Source of the DNA: Linyphia triangularis
Lineage: Eukaryota; Arthropoda; Arachnida; Araneae; Linyphiidae
Direction of reading: 5' to 3'
Length of the DNA stretch: 64,000 nucleotides
Assembly (NCBI GenBank): GCA_963978545.1
Contig: OZ021727.1
Span: 16,008,743 to 16,072,742 of the forward strand
Shown here piece by piece: positions 49,465 through 62,742 of this stretch. Both the position numbers and the translations under genes were made by a program. The notes beneath the pieces were generated by a model, which was given only the letters and a program-made list of their open reading frames with translations, was not told the origin of the DNA and did not search any database. The stretch's first letter is position 1. Each line of letters begins with the position of its first letter.

Positions 49465-50510
49465 ATGTAACTTCGGAACAGTACGTAGAAATTTTACTTC
49501 TGTATGACCTATGTAATCGAAATGGGCGAGATAATTTGCAATTAAATTTCCAAATGGTAAACATCCATCTAAAGATACGATTTTAAATGTTGTAAAGCGT
49601 TTTCTAGAAACGGGTAACATACGAAGACGTCCTCGATCCGAGAAATTCAAGAGTGGATGTCTCTGACGAAGAAATTTAGGGCTATTCTCTTGTTTTTCCT
49701 CACTCTAGTGTGAGAGACATTAGTGAAGCATGTGGATACATAAAAACCCACGTGGGGAGAGTCTTAAACCAACACGGTGGACGTCCTTATCTCCCGCGAT
49801 TGGTGCAAGAGTTTTTGCTCGGGGATAAAAAAAATAGACGGTTTGATTTCTGCAATTTCATCATGAACAAGGTAGAATTGGATTCATCATTTGTGAATAA
49901 CATTCCGTTTTCAGATGAGTGCACGTTTCCAAGAACTGGGGTAGTAAATAGGCAAAGCACACACTTTTGGTCCCAGCAAAATTCCTATGTAATCTGACCA
50001 AACAAGCATCAAGTGCGATGGTCCGTTAACGTTTGCTGTGGCATATGGAAGAGAGCGTTAGTACGATCTTTCTTTTTTGCTGATACATTAACAGGTAAAA
50101 AGTGCGCGAACCTGTTACAGAGACCTTTATTTGACTTTCTGGATGACCATGTCGTGTTAGCAGACCTTAAAAAGATGTGGTTTGAACAGGATGGTTTACC
50201 ACCCCACAAAGCAGCTTCCTGCCGAACAGCACTACACAACATGTTTCAAGACAACATTATAGGCTATGGAGGTCCGGTAGAATGGCCTCCTAGATCTCCA
50301 GATCTAAATCCTTTAGATTTCTTTCTTTGGGGATTTTTGAAAAGCTAGTTTATGAAAAAGAATCGACTAGTGTATTAGATTTGAAGAATCGATTTTTATC
50401 CACTGCCAGGTGTATTACGCCTGTAATGGTGAAAAATGTTGAAGATTAATTTGAATCACGTGTGCGTTTATGTATTTTAATCGAAGGAAAACACTTCGAG
50501 CATATGTAAT
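49465..50510 (+). pseudogene. Broken IS630/mariner-like transposase
   Basis: A DDE-family transposase relic in several frames. A helix-turn-helix region (FPNGKHPSKDT, then RFLETGNIRRRPRS) is at about 49538-49640. RDISEACGYIKTHVGRVL starts near 49713. The first catalytic region is FSDECTF (about 49908). The DDE_3-like core has FADTLTGKKCANLLQ, WFEQDGLPPHKA (second Asp) and EWPPRSPDLNPLDFFLWG. The C-terminus has DLKNRFLSTARCITPVM and RLCILIEGKHFEH. Stops at 49996 and 50346, plus frameshifts near 49550 and 49640, inactivate it. The expected length is about 340 residues, and most of it survives. The third acidic residue region falls in SPDLNP, where mariner-type enzymes have D or E. Confidence 0.85.
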
Positions 50511-51128
50511 TAAGAAAGAGGTTATTTATCCTTTTCACTTTGTTCATTTCTATCACCTTTTATTTTTATTTGTGTTAACAAAAAGTGCTGCTTTCCGATT
50601 AGGTTATTATTTAAAATTACTTAATTAAAATAATTTATAAGTTTGCTTGCTGTTTATTATGTGTTGTACAGTTTGTAATTTTTTTCATAGCAGTTTCTTG
50701 TCAAAAATTATAATAGTTTAGGCTATGAACATCGCCTAACATCGAATTTGCCATAGTCAAACCTTGTCTAGAAGCTCGTTGTTATTCTGATAGGACGATA
50801 TTTTCCCATTTAAATTTATGTACGGCCCCCCCAAATAGCGTTAAAACTTTAAATTCCAATAACACCGTGGCTATAGGTCGAACAGATTTCAATTTTTTTT
50901 ATTTGAAATGTTTTTTCATGAGCAACATTTTTCTAAATATGAGTTGGGACAACTGGGGACAGTATAAAAATTTACAATCCATGATTTTTATACCCACCCC
51001 TTTCCTAACTTAAAAACTATTCAGTAAAAATATTTTAACTATTTAAAACATTACTTCAATTGGGATTACGCATCTAGGACCAACGGTGTCGAAAATAAAG
51101 GTCGGCCAGGTTATACGGACACACGCTG
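50511..51128 (+). mobile_element. Likely 3' flank and end of the mariner-like element
   Basis: No frame. The tract ends CGGCCAGGTTATACGGACAC followed by ACGCTG and TA (51129-51130), which resembles a Tc1/mariner-type inverted end. A matching left end was not found upstream of 49465. Confidence 0.35.
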
Positions 51129-51176
51129 TATATTCTTACTACATAATCCTCAAAAATTAATGTTAGTCAACCTTTA

Positions 51177-51349
<173 letters not shown>

Positions 51350-51360
<11 letters not shown>

Positions 51361-51660
51361 TAAACTTTTTTCCAATAATTTACCAGTTAGAGAAAGGTGA
51401 CAGATAATCCATTAATTTGGTATGAAGATCGCTCGAACAAGAAGATTTGTTTACAGATAAAACCATTAGATGCATTAATGATATTATAAAATCAGTTGAA
51501 TATTTTTTGTAATATACAAAGTTTATATAAATAAACTTTCCTCGGAAAACTTATCAGACAGTGAAAGGTGGTGGAAAATCCCTTACCTTTGCATGAAGAT
51601 CGCACAAAGAACTATTATTTACGGTTTAAACCATTAGATGAGTTAATGCTATACATCACG
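51350..51660 (+). repeat. Two-unit degenerate tandem repeat, ~178 bp
   Basis: TAAATAAACTTT, GAAAGGTG, ATGAAGATCGC, AAACCATTAGATG and TTAATG blocks appear in the same order at 51356-51480 and 51529-51650. Confidence 0.6.
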
Positions 51661-52681
51661 CCTTCATTTTCTGGCTAACAAGACATCACTTTGCGTGTTT
51701 TCTTTTACTAAACATGATTGATGAGATTTTTCCCTGATCAGAAAGTCCGCCTCATTTGCATAATTATTCCCTTACATCCTAACAAACACACTTGCTCGAT
51801 ATTGAAATACTGCTTGAGTCTCAGTTTTAAAAGTTCCACGGATGGGATTTGTAACTTCTGTTCCCAAGAAGAGATTACGAAAATCTCAATTTTGTCAAAC
51901 AAGTATACAATCTGCTGATCAACTACACCATCACGTCTTGGAGAAATAAACTACCTCCAGAAAAAGAAAAATAAGCACACAACAAGAATGGATATTCTTC
52001 CATTAATCTAAAACTGTCAAATATGCATAAACAATGATGTGTCAAAGGGAAAAATCCCCGAACAAAATACTCGCATAAATCAAAGTGCGAAGGAATATCG
52101 TGCTGTAGTTTATTCGAGTCTGTGATTAATTAAAAAAAAAACTCCGAACTCAAATTTTCCGTAACAGATTGAATCATTGCACTATAATTACTTTTATGAT
52201 TTATATCACCCGTTAGGTAATTAGAGTTTGAATCAGGATTATTATCTCTTTAGAAATGATTAATTAGGCTTAATTGAATGCACCTTGATGCGTTATGTGA
52301 CAGTTAGGACTGTAATGAAATATGTGATCTGAAGTTAATGCTATCGATATCCCTGGATAGTGTAAGATTATTGGTGATCCTGATACACAATGAAGTTAAT
52401 TAATTTTAATTGATGTTATTTTTTTTTACCGAAGTGACTTTTTTTTAGTTGTCACGAAAATAAGCCTGTAAACATAGATTCCAGTTCAAGTAGTAAATAA
52501 ATATTTAGTTTAAGAGTAAATTTGGAGTAATTATAGAACTTGTCTAAAAATTAACCATGTTGGATATCCTACAATGTATAATTTTCAGAGGAAATCGACA
52601 CAAATTCTGAAGTAGAAAGTAAGAAGGCCTAAAAAATAAGTTCTGTTATTAATTGTTTTAATGTTTATAACTATAACTAAA
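51661..52681. other. Unique sequence, no gene seen
   Basis: No recognisable protein. At about 52190-52410 there is a cluster of TAATTA and TTAATT sites in less repetitive sequence. It could be a noncoding regulatory region, which is inference only. Confidence 0.3.
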
Positions 52682-52683
52682 TA

Positions 52684-53426
52684 CAGAGTAGTCATAAAAT
52701 AACTTTACCAATATACGGACCTCTAGCTGCCGTCTCGTTTAATAGATCGAGAGGAAATTTCAGCTATAGTTATTCAGAAGTATGAACTCGGGATTATGTG
52801 AATGGCAACAAAATGGCGCTCACGGTTGTTATGGTTACAGAAACTCACAATTTTTGAATAGCAACACCCACCTTTTCTTGTTAAAAAATGCTCAGTGAAC
52901 ACGAAAACCCTAAAGAGCGTTTGAACGGTACGTGTATCACAAAAAGCAGACGCGTTATGAATGCACAAAAAATAGTTCTGTGAAAGGCCAACAAAAACAC
53001 AATCGAAGCGTACGGTGGAAATGTGCATATGACAGAGGTCAAAGTTCGAATGGGTGTCATCACAGGTCATTTTATTGGTTTTCTATGTACAAATTTCTTC
53101 CGTGTGCTCCGATTGTGTTTCTGTTGGCCCGAGCTGTTTTTTGTGCGTGCATAACAAGTCAATTTTTTGTTAGAAATGTACCGTTCCAACGCTCTTTATG
53201 GTTTTTGCATGCGCTGAGCATGTTGGGGGGAAAAAGTAGATGTTGTCATTCGAAAATTTCGAGTTTCTGTAACTATAACCGTAACCGTGAGCGCCATTTT
53301 GTTTCCATTCACAGAATCCCGAGCTCATTGCTCTTAATAAATATAACTGAAACGTCATCTCGATATGCTGAACGGGACGGCTTCTAGAGGCCCATATATT
53401 GGCAAGGTTATTTTATGACCACCTTG
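52684..53426. mobile_element. TA-flanked foldback MITE (743 bp)
   Basis: Ends CAGAGTAGTCATAAAATAAC and, inverted, CAAGGTGGTCATAAAATAAC are flanked by TA (52682-52683 and 53427-53428). Nearly the whole element is two inverted arms (52684-53040 and 53075-53426). The open frames on both strands here are mirror images from the palindrome and do not encode a known protein. Mariner-type by its TA target. Confidence 0.82.
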
Positions 53427-53483
53427 TAAATTAATGTTTTAATATACATATTAAATTTTAAAAAATGTATCTTAATTTAAATA

Positions 53484-54540
53484 CAGTCATTTCCAAAATT
53501 TAAACACGCCGGAGAGGAAAATGTTAATTTCTGTAAGCCAATCTGAATTAATGAAGTTGAAATTTGCTACAAAGGTAGAAGGAAGTATGCAAATGTGTTA
53601 GGTAACAGCCAATCCCAATTTAGCGTCAAGCAATATGCAAAATAGGCATTTGTATAAAAAGCCGGCATTGTGAAGGGTTACAGGAGTTGCATGTAAGTAC
53701 TGATGAAAAGTGTTAAGATCCTTCGTACTATTTGTTTTCAAGCTAGATGTGTTTTTATGGCTTCTAGAAGACGAATGAAAGATTCTGAGGGCTGGAGGGC
53801 TGTAAGACACATTGAAGCAGGACAGTCTATCACAGATGTTGTTCTTTTCTTCGGCGTTCATCATTCCGTCATTTCACGATTGTGGAAACAATTCCAAACC
53901 AGCCAAACAGTTGTCCGAAGACCTGTAGCCGGTCGTCCAAGGGTTACGACCCCGCAGAAGATCGATATATTGCTGATGTAGACAAGTGGATTCGAAGATC
54001 GCCCGACACACGTGTGACATTTATGGTTTGCAGCAGCCATTGGTAAGACGGTATCTTCCACTACTGTTCGTCGAAGACTACACATGACTAGTCTGTACGA
54101 CCGGGTACCACGTGTTTGTGTTCCTTTATCCGTCCAATAGAAACAAGCACGATTATAGTAGTGCCGTCAGCATGTGAATTGGACTACGTCTAATTGGGGC
54201 AACGTTATGTTCACAGATGAGTCCAGATTTCCCTACGACCCTATTATAAGCTTGTAAGAGTCTAGAGTCAACAAGGCAGACCCAGAGCATCATCACTGAA
54301 CATCACGCATTCAGCGGTGTAAGCATCATGGTCTGGGCAGGGATTTCATCGGGATTTCGTACCGACCTTAACATCTTCAGAAAAGTTTCGGTGATGGCTG
54401 TACGGTCTCAGAAACAAAATGGTACCATTTTAATAGTAATGAATTCGGGAATATTAAAAAAAAAGTAAAAAAATCTCAGTCTTGATTCAAATTTTGCAAT
54501 TCCTAATGTATATGTATACCTTAATTTTTGGAAGTAAGTG
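53484..54540 (+). mobile_element. Deleted Tc1-like transposon
   Basis: Inverted ends CAGTCATTTCCAAAATTTAA and, inverted, CACTTACTTCCAAAAATTAA are flanked by TA (53482-53483 and 54541-54542). At 1057 bp it is shorter than complete Tc1-like elements (about 1.6 kb) because the 3' part of the transposase is gone. Confidence 0.85.
53755..54418 (+). pseudogene. Tc1-like transposase pseudogene, C-terminus deleted
   Basis: The N-terminal helix-turn-helix part is open: MASRRRMKDSEGWRAVRHIE, then HHSVISRLWKQFQT and VAGRPRVTTPQ. It breaks after ILLM (stop at 53979-53981). Later fragments read TTVRRRLHMTSLYDRVPRVC, NWTTSNWGNVMFTDESRF (first catalytic Asp) and GVSIMVWAGISSGFRTDLNI in shifted frames. The region with the second Asp and the Glu is missing, so it cannot be catalytically active. 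The GRPR motif and the FTDESRF block are typical of Tc1 enzymes. Confidence 0.85.
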
Positions 54541-54610
54541 TAAATATGTATAAGTATTAGACAAATTTGAGGACGTGATAATAATATGTACTGTGTGCAC
54601 CTTGTGAGAT

Positions 54611-54694
54611 ATTACTTTTTCAAACGTGATAAATCATTTGACTCTTGTTAACGCAGCCGTCAAATAAGCATTTTACCTCGTTTGAAAAAGTATT
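54611..54694. repeat. Related palindromic hairpin outside the duplication
   Basis: ATTACTTTTTCAAACG pairs with CGTTTGAAAAAGTATT. The spacing and sequence resemble 18286-18370, so this is a dispersed hairpin family. Confidence 0.6.
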
Positions 54695-55067
54695 ACTTTC
54701 GCAACTATACAAATTTTATCTCCCGATTACGCAATGGGCTTTCTTGGGAGCTACATACAAAATGCAATATAATTTATATAAATCATAGTACGATAGTATA
54801 TACGTCAAAGATTTCCAAGCTGCTATTACAAAACCTCTCAGGTTACTCCATTTCTCCTCTATGCCTATTTTAGATACAGAAAGTAATTATTAATTTCAGT
54901 TTTCAAACTAATACACTAAATTACAATGGAAATTCCTAACATAGTAACAACACATCACCTTTTCACTAGCAACCCTCATAATTACCGAGTAAATGACGAA
55001 AAGGCATTTAAATCTTCATTACAATAGAAGCATTTTAACTATAAGTTATAAATTTAAGAGTTACTCT

Positions 55068-55480
55068 CTCTCGCTGACAAACTACCTTTGGGTTTCACAG
55101 CGCCAACCGGCATTTCTTCTGCCAATTGGCGTCGTCACCCGCCGCCAAGCATTCGGCAACCCAATTTCTGAGCAAGTTCTCTGTCTTCCTCGTTTTGTAG
55201 CAGCTATCACAGTGTATTTGATACCACAAGACAGCACCAGTGGTCACATTTATGGTATCCCTGCCAAAACCCACGCCACTCCTAAAGGATTTTTGTCCAA
55301 TCCTTCCATCAAATCTCTTAAGATCTCAAGGTAAGACAAAGCTCCTTCTTTATCGTAATCCTTGGGATAATTCTGGTTTTCTTTGGCGAAATTCTGGCGT
55401 GAAAAAGGGGGGAGATGTAGACGTTTAAATGAATCGGATTTTGTCTTGTTTGGAAACATGCCGATACGTTCGATGAACAT
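55068..55480 (-). pseudogene. Unidentified coding relic, GC-richer than surroundings
   Basis: One minus-strand frame runs from about 55480 to 55068, starting MFIERIGMFPNKTKSD. It has PPFSRQNFAKENQNYPKDYD, DLMEGLDKNPLGVAWVLAG, then two stops (55247-55249 TAA and 55241-55243 TGA). The same frame resumes with SCGIKYTVIAATKRGRQRT and LPNAWRRVTTPIGRRN and ends at a stop near 55090. I do not recognise the protein. The composition and length of the shared frame suggest a former coding sequence, perhaps from a repeat or a processed gene. Confidence 0.4.
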
Positions 55481-55734
55481 GAGGACGTCTTAAATGAATT
55501 CACAGTAAAAATGCAATGGATGTTAATTAGGTTTCGAATCAGTTTCGCCTATTTGGAGATAAAGCCAACATACTGATTTTGTAAAGCGTCGAAATTTGAT
55601 TTCAAAATAATTAGACTTAGGAAGCTTTTGAGGATATTTTATAAAATGGAATTAATAATGGCATTGACGTTTTATATAGCTATTATTGTTAATATGATTC
55701 TATATTTTGGTTCAAAGTTCATTGGAACGTACAA

Positions 55735-56150
55735 TGTATAAAGCCATACATTAAAGAATATATATTAAAAAATATGTTGGAATATACACGTAGATAAAAA
55801 ACATAGACAATATATTAATGAGAACAATTTATATAGTGATGTTTTGAAGATATCTACTGAAATATGAGTAAATTATGTTGGGAAATATGTAGATACAAAA
55901 TATAAACAATATATTGAAAACAATATATAAAGAAATATGAGTAAAATATGTTGAGCAATATGTAGATATAAAATCTAAACCATATATTAATGAGAAAAAA
56001 ATATAAAGCAATATATTGAAGACAATATATCAAGAAATATGAGTAAATTATGTTGGAAAGTACGTAGATAAAAAAACATAAACAGTATATTAATGAAACA
56101 TATTATAAAGCCATATATCAATAATAATAAAATGTAAAGCAATATATTCC
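55735..56150 (+). repeat. Degenerate AT-rich minisatellite, about four units
   Basis: GTAGATA blocks recur near 55792, 55890, 55967 and 56065, and ATATGAGTAAATTATGTTG blocks near 55862, 55938 and 56038, giving spacings of roughly 77-98 bp. Overlapping minus-strand frames at 55829-56169 are low-complexity. Confidence 0.6.
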
Positions 56151-56829
56151 TATTTGTATTTCCTTTCAACTGCTGCTAATTTAGTTCTATTCCCTCAGCT
56201 TGAAATAGTTTTTTTGTATGTCAATTTTTATTCCCTTTTATTGAAAAGTGCACTAAATGAAGCATTTTTTTTAAGTAGTGCTAACTATTAATAAATATTT
56301 TCTCGGATGTCATATGCATGTGAAAACTCATCGTCAGCAAATCAACGCCTTTACTTAATTTGAATAATTAATAGGATTAGTATTAATTCTAAGAGATATG
56401 CTAATTCATACTCGATAGATTATATTGTTCTTGTTGTTTTTATTATGTTTTCTATGTTTGAATTTGGGTTCCTTCTCTCGAATGCAAGATTTTCTGCAAT
56501 AAAATATAAATAAAATTATTACTTCTCGCTGAATTTTCTACTCATTTCAACGTATTAAAACAAAAAAAGAAGATAACACAAAACGTAAAGTGTTCGGTCA
56601 AAACACTTCTGGTTACTTATTTAATATTATGTGGCTTTTTATAATAACTATTAATGCCTAAACATGGAAATCACTTTCACAATATTCTCAATGTTTACTT
56701 TCGTTCACGGTACAAACATGTATTTGTGTAGTTTTGGAATTTTATGAAAAAGATTTAAAAATGGTTTAATAAACCGTAATTTGTTTGTTAGTAGTATCAA
56801 TTTGTTTACATTTCGAATGGTATGCTCCT
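56151..56829. other. AT-rich spacer, no gene seen
   Basis: No coding sequence or repeat was recognised. Confidence 0.4.
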
Positions 56830-57338
56830 TAGAGTGGGTCATAAATATATATATATATATATATATATTATTTTTGACACGCATGAGGAGAAAAAATGTG
56901 TTACATATCTTGATAAGAAAAACTGTGAAAAAAAATTCGAAAAAAATTGTATCTTCCGATCGAGCATTCACCTCAAAAGTTTGGAGAAAATACAAAAAAT
57001 AACTATTTTTCCTAAATATTTTTAAATTTCTAAACGTTATGTATTTGATAAGCAATAGTTTGCAATGTGTAGTGAAAGAGTGGTATAACACAAGAAAACT
57101 CTATTTTATCCATCTTTAAAAGATATATTAGTAATTAAAAATACTCAAAAGTAAAATTTTTGTTAAAAATAATGATTTTTCTGTAAAATGGGTACTAATG
57201 TTATTTCTTAATTTTTAGGTGTTTTTTTTTTTTTTTAAAACATGCTTTTATTAATTTGGTTCACTTTTTTCTTGAGCTTTCTATTAACAGTGGTGCACTT
57301 TGAAGGAAACTTTTGTAGAAAAGTTGGGCATTATGGAT

Positions 57339-57369
<31 letters not shown>

Positions 57370-57472
57370 GTTGTCCTAACGTCTTTGGCGTCAGCGTCAC
57401 CCACTTTTTGTATTGTCTATCACTCAGACTTCAGTCTGATTTCAGTGGCCAACACTAGCACAGAAACGCTGG

Positions 57473-57655
57473 TCAATTTCGCCAGACGTAGGACAATCCC
57501 GATGGGGAACGTTGTGAATCAGTCCTCGGAAACAATATCGGCCATTCTGTATAAAATATAGAAGAGGTTTTGAAATGTCGATGCAAAGTTTTAAAATTAA
57601 GATATGGTATTAAGGAAAAAGGTCGGAGAACAAAAATATGTGGTGATTTTGACAT
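57473..57655 (-). pseudogene. Unrecognised minus-strand frame in the 56832 element
   Basis: 60 codons including HFKTSSIFYTEWPILFPRT. No known motif. It may be a chance frame or an exon relic of the element's own protein. Confidence 0.15.
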
Positions 57656-58209
57656 GTTTGATTGTTAAAAAATCGTGTATTTTGGAACTAGCTAGAATTT
57701 GCCAATCTTCCAGTTTTAACCTGATTCCTTCAATACAGCTGCTCTACTTGGGATGCGCCGTTCTTTACTAATAAATGTTTGTAAATGTTCGCTTTACTAA
57801 TAAATGTTCGTTTCCTTGACAAAGGAGGAGTCCTATTACAAGCATTCCAATTTATTATGTCCACTTAATTAGTAGCAATAAATTGCCTTTCTCTAGTGGT
57901 CTCTCTAGGAAAGTTCTCGAGATTTCAGAAACCGACGCCCCAGTTCTCTTACATCTCTCCTTTCGTCCAAAATCATTGCCAAAATTAATTTTTTAGGTGA
58001 GGAAAGGGAGCATTTAGTTCAATAACCTAGTTTAAAACTTCCACTAAATATTCAGGGAAGTATCGAGACAATTGAATTGTCTAATTCATGATCTCAGGTC
58101 CTTCAGAAAATTAACTTTATTTTTAATTCGAAATCAATGTTCGTCTAACAATTTAAAATAAAGAATACCACTTGTTTGAGATCATCCGATCGCTTACATT
58201 CACCCACAT

Positions 58210-58760
58210 ATAGTCTAAGTACTCTGTTTTTGTTGTTAGCCATCTGGAGTGTGAAAGGGGATTGGGTTTGCGAGCTGCCAAGTCATTGGCCTAGTATAAT
58301 CTTTGCAAAAATATCAAGAGGATATATCTGATATGTGCTCCGTACTTTCATCTCAACTTGAGGAATTAAACATTCAACACGTAAAAAATCAGTCTGTGGA
58401 AAATTTTCACAGTTCTTCAATTTTTTTATCTATGTTCCCACTGAAAGATGTTTGTCCTGTTATAGTACTATTTACTTGTTTAAATAGATGTCTGAATGGT
58501 ATTTCATTGAAATTTGAATAACAGGAGGCATATATCCTACTGTAGTGGTCACCCCAAATGCAATTTGATCTGTCAGATTATTTCCAACCAGTATCAATGG
58601 CAGACTCAATCACTTCCAATCACATGCATGTGCGCTATGATCTAATGAATACGCAAGTAAGTTTATGGACTTCAAAGGAAGAGAAGGCGCCACAAGAAAG
58701 GCCACCCAGAATGAAACCCACCAAAACAGTTTTAATCAATGTTTCAAAAGTTATGCGCTA
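58210..58760 (+). pseudogene. Coding relic in the 56832 element, weak DUF4806-like start
   Basis: Frames read VSHLECERGLGLRAAKSLA (about 58235), then MQKYQEDISDMCSVLSSQLE (58303) continuing to SSIFLSMFPLKDVCPV and stopping at 58519-58521. A second frame at 58558-58761 begins MQFDLSDYFQPVSMADS. The FPLKD block preceded by a coiled-coil-like stretch is reminiscent of the beginning of DUF4806 domains found in transposon-associated arthropod proteins. The resemblance is short, and the rest of such a domain is absent. This is likely a remnant of the element's accessory or transposase ORF. Confidence 0.3.
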
Positions 58761-59439
58761 ACCACTATTATTGAATAATTACTAATTTTTTTCCAAGTTT
58801 CATCTACTTCATTCCACACAATACAAACTAATGTACCTCGGTAATTTAGTGGTTAGTGTATTCTGCTAATTGGTTTGAAAAAAGGTATTTTTTGTATTTG
58901 TTCAAAATTTTGAATTGAATGCTTGAAGTAAATAAAACAATTTTTAGCAAAAATATGTAAAAAATAACATTAGTATCCATTTTTTAGAAAAATCATTTTT
59001 TTTTTAATATTTAATATATGTATTAAAAACGCATAAAAAAGTGTTTTCCTGGGTTATACCACCCTTTCAGTACACATTGCTAACTATTGGCTTTCCAATA
59101 TATAACTTTTAGAGATTTTAAAAAATTTAGGAAAAATAGTTATTTTTTGTATTTTCTTCATACTTTGAGGTAATGCGTGATCGGAAGATATAATTTTTTT
59201 CCAAAAATTTGTTGACTGTTTTTTTTTTTTTTTTTTTTTTATCAAGACATGTAACAACTTTTATCACCTCATGCGTTTCAAAAATAAAAATTTTTTTTTT
59301 TTCGAACCACCCTAATGCCTATTCAGCTCGAGGAAGTGCTGATGAATTTAAATTGCGCCAAAATACTCAAGATATAATGTAATATGACAAGATGCGTAAG
59401 ATATACGATAAGGCAGGTATAAAATAAGTGCTATTTTAA

Positions 59440-59965
59440 ATCTTTTATATGAACATCGATTGCGTATGTTTGTAGGTGCGGGCAAATCTGTGGAGGCCTA
59501 ATTAACCCCCTTCCCGTCATCCAATCGGTCTGACACTTGGAAGATAGATTCGATGATGATGAAAAGGCATTCTATCACTGGCACTAAAAGGTCATTTTTA
59601 CAGAATACTAATAAACAAAATTACCGTCATCCAATTGCGTTAAAATAGCATTTAACCGATCATTGAAGAAACTCTTTCCTGTTGCCATAACTGTTTTAAT
59701 AAATAAATAATAAAATTGTTTTAATCAGAATAAAAAAATATATATTTGGATGTAAGTTCTTAAATTCACATCCATTTTTAATTAACAAATTTTGAAAAGT
59801 AATTTATCGCATATTTTGGTGATAGAGATGTTTTAATTATTTAAAACTTTTTAAGCAAACACCAAGCACACGCTGATACAGGAAACGGTGCTATGTTAAT
59901 GAATATAAAAATTCTCAATGCATATAAAGGATTTATATTAAAAACTTTTTTATGGGTAATATTAT
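59440..59965 (+). repeat. rep-1, copy outside the duplication
   Basis: Full-length member with an internal deletion where the TTTTGGCGG block is expected. It lies outside the duplicated block, which shows that rep-1 is an independent dispersed family. Confidence 0.7.
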
Positions 59966-59969
59966 TCTG

Positions 59970-60937
<968 letters not shown>

Positions 60938-60941
60938 TTAA

Positions 60942-61427
60942 GAGGATTTGATACTCTTTGTTTTCACAAAAAGTAATAAAAATATATATTTTCATATTTT
61001 CTGCTTGCTTATAATATTTAAAACCTTCTCTTCATTCAGTCAAGTTTTTGAACTGATCCGATAACTGCCATTGCAGAAAAACTATATTCTTATGGAGAAT
61101 TTAGCATAGCTCCAATAGCTCCTTCGATGTTTCGAACGCATTTTTCTCTGTTAGCGTTTTTGGAATTCCCATCTTACTCAAAATGATAAAACTTCAGCAA
61201 ATATATATTAAATGACTTGAAATTTTTTTGTGTCATTCTAAAGATCTCTTTGACGAAAATAGGCATGGATTTCTGAATAAAATATAAACTTTTCTTTCAA
61301 CATTTAACTGTTAAAAAACATTCTTTTTGTAACGCTTTTAAACTATAGGTACAGTAAACTGCAGTTTTTCTCGAAAACTGTTTTACTTATTCAAAATATG
61401 ATACCTCAAAAGTTAAAGCAAGCAACA

Positions 61428-61458
<31 letters not shown>

Positions 61459-61663
61459 GGAAAAATATTTAAAAAAAAGGGGGAGTAAAATTCGAAACTT
61501 TATAAATTTTTAATTTTTTTTTAATGTTTTTAAAATTAGAGCCCTATGCGCACATTTTAAAAAAAAAATTTAGTTATTGCCTAGTAATACATCAAAATAT
61601 GCAAAAATTAGAATTTTGAAGTTTTAATTAAAAAAAAAATAGCTTCAAGTTTACCAAGTCCCC
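60942..61663 (+). mobile_element. rep-3 element, complete copy
   Basis: Flanked by TTAA at 60938-60941 and 61664-61667. The ends are GAGGATTTG and CAAGTCCCC. The interior is homologous to 43262-43965. Confidence 0.65.
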
Positions 61664-61999
61664 TTAAATAGCTGTGAACAAAATTACATTTGGCAATACA
61701 CACTCGGAAACAATTGATTTTACAAAATTTAAGACATTAACTACGAGTACGAAGCCATTCTCGCATTTAGATTAGGAACTCAACATTTCTAATAAAGAAG
61801 CTAATATTCACACCGAAGTATTGTCGTTGTTATTAAATCCATTCAACTGCGACAGTCTTATTAAGTGTGACAAAATTAAGATAGGAATGCAATTTGAATC
61901 GTTATATTAAATCGTATGTGACGTAAACAGAAATATAATAGATTGAAATGAAACTAAATTTGAGATGGAGGATTGTTTTCCGGCAATGCCAAGACTTAA

Positions 62000-62162
62000 A
62001 GGGGTCTGACAAATTTTCAAATTGTTGATTTTTAGTTTATTATTGTTTGTTAAAATTTAAATTCTTCTCTGTAAAATGTCTCCCTCATTTGTATTTATAT
62101 TTTATTTCGAGGTATTCTTACTAATTATTCGAAGTAAACAAAATGTAGGTATGCAAATTGTA

Positions 62163-62197
<35 letters not shown>

Positions 62198-62708
62198 CTT
62201 CAAAGCGGAATTTCTCAAAATGCCGTCTTTCCATGTTTGGGTGCACAAAGATTAAGATATATTTAATATAATTGCATGACATTTTTTATATATGTTTCTC
62301 TAATATATTTTAGGGGTACGGAACATGAAAAATTTTCAGATAATTAATTTTGAGTTGATGAATGTTTATTAAAATTAAAATTCTTCTCTTTAAAATGATA
62401 CCTCATTTGTAATTATATCTTATTTTGAAGATTTTTTAATAATTTTTTGAAGTAAACAAATTGTAGGTATATAATGCATGTTTTAAAACTTAAAATCCGA
62501 ATTTCTCATAATGCAGTTTTTTCATGTTTGAGGGCACATAGCTTAAAATCTAACTGACATAAATGCTTGAAAAATAAATTTTATGCATGTTTCTCTAATA
62601 TATTTAAATACTTTAACACGAGGAATAAAATGTAAGTAGCATACTTTAAATATAATTGTCTTAATAAAAAAAAAATAAAAAAAAAAAAAAAAAAAAAAAA
62701 TATATAAA

Positions 62709-62742
<34 letters not shown>

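Larger units (their letters stand above)
56832..59312. mobile_element. 2.5-kb TA-flanked element with ~260-bp inverted arms
   Basis: The arms are about 56832-57090 and 59048-59312. The ends are GAGTGGGTC and, inverted, GGGTGGTTCG, with TA on both sides (56830-56831 and 59313-59314). Inside the arms, ACGCATGAGG and GATCGGAAGATA-type blocks match in inverted orientation. The left arm carries an extra AT run (56848-56869). The central part holds protein-like fragments. Confidence 0.7.

Noticed and set aside
52774..53387. Frames up to 151 codons on both strands
   Set aside because: They mirror each other because the element is a near-complete palindrome. No domain was recognised.
58836..58875. 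tRNA-Asp/Glu-like A-box (GGTAATTTAGTGGTTAG)
   Set aside because: No anticodon arm or B box follows, so it is at best a half-tRNA relic.
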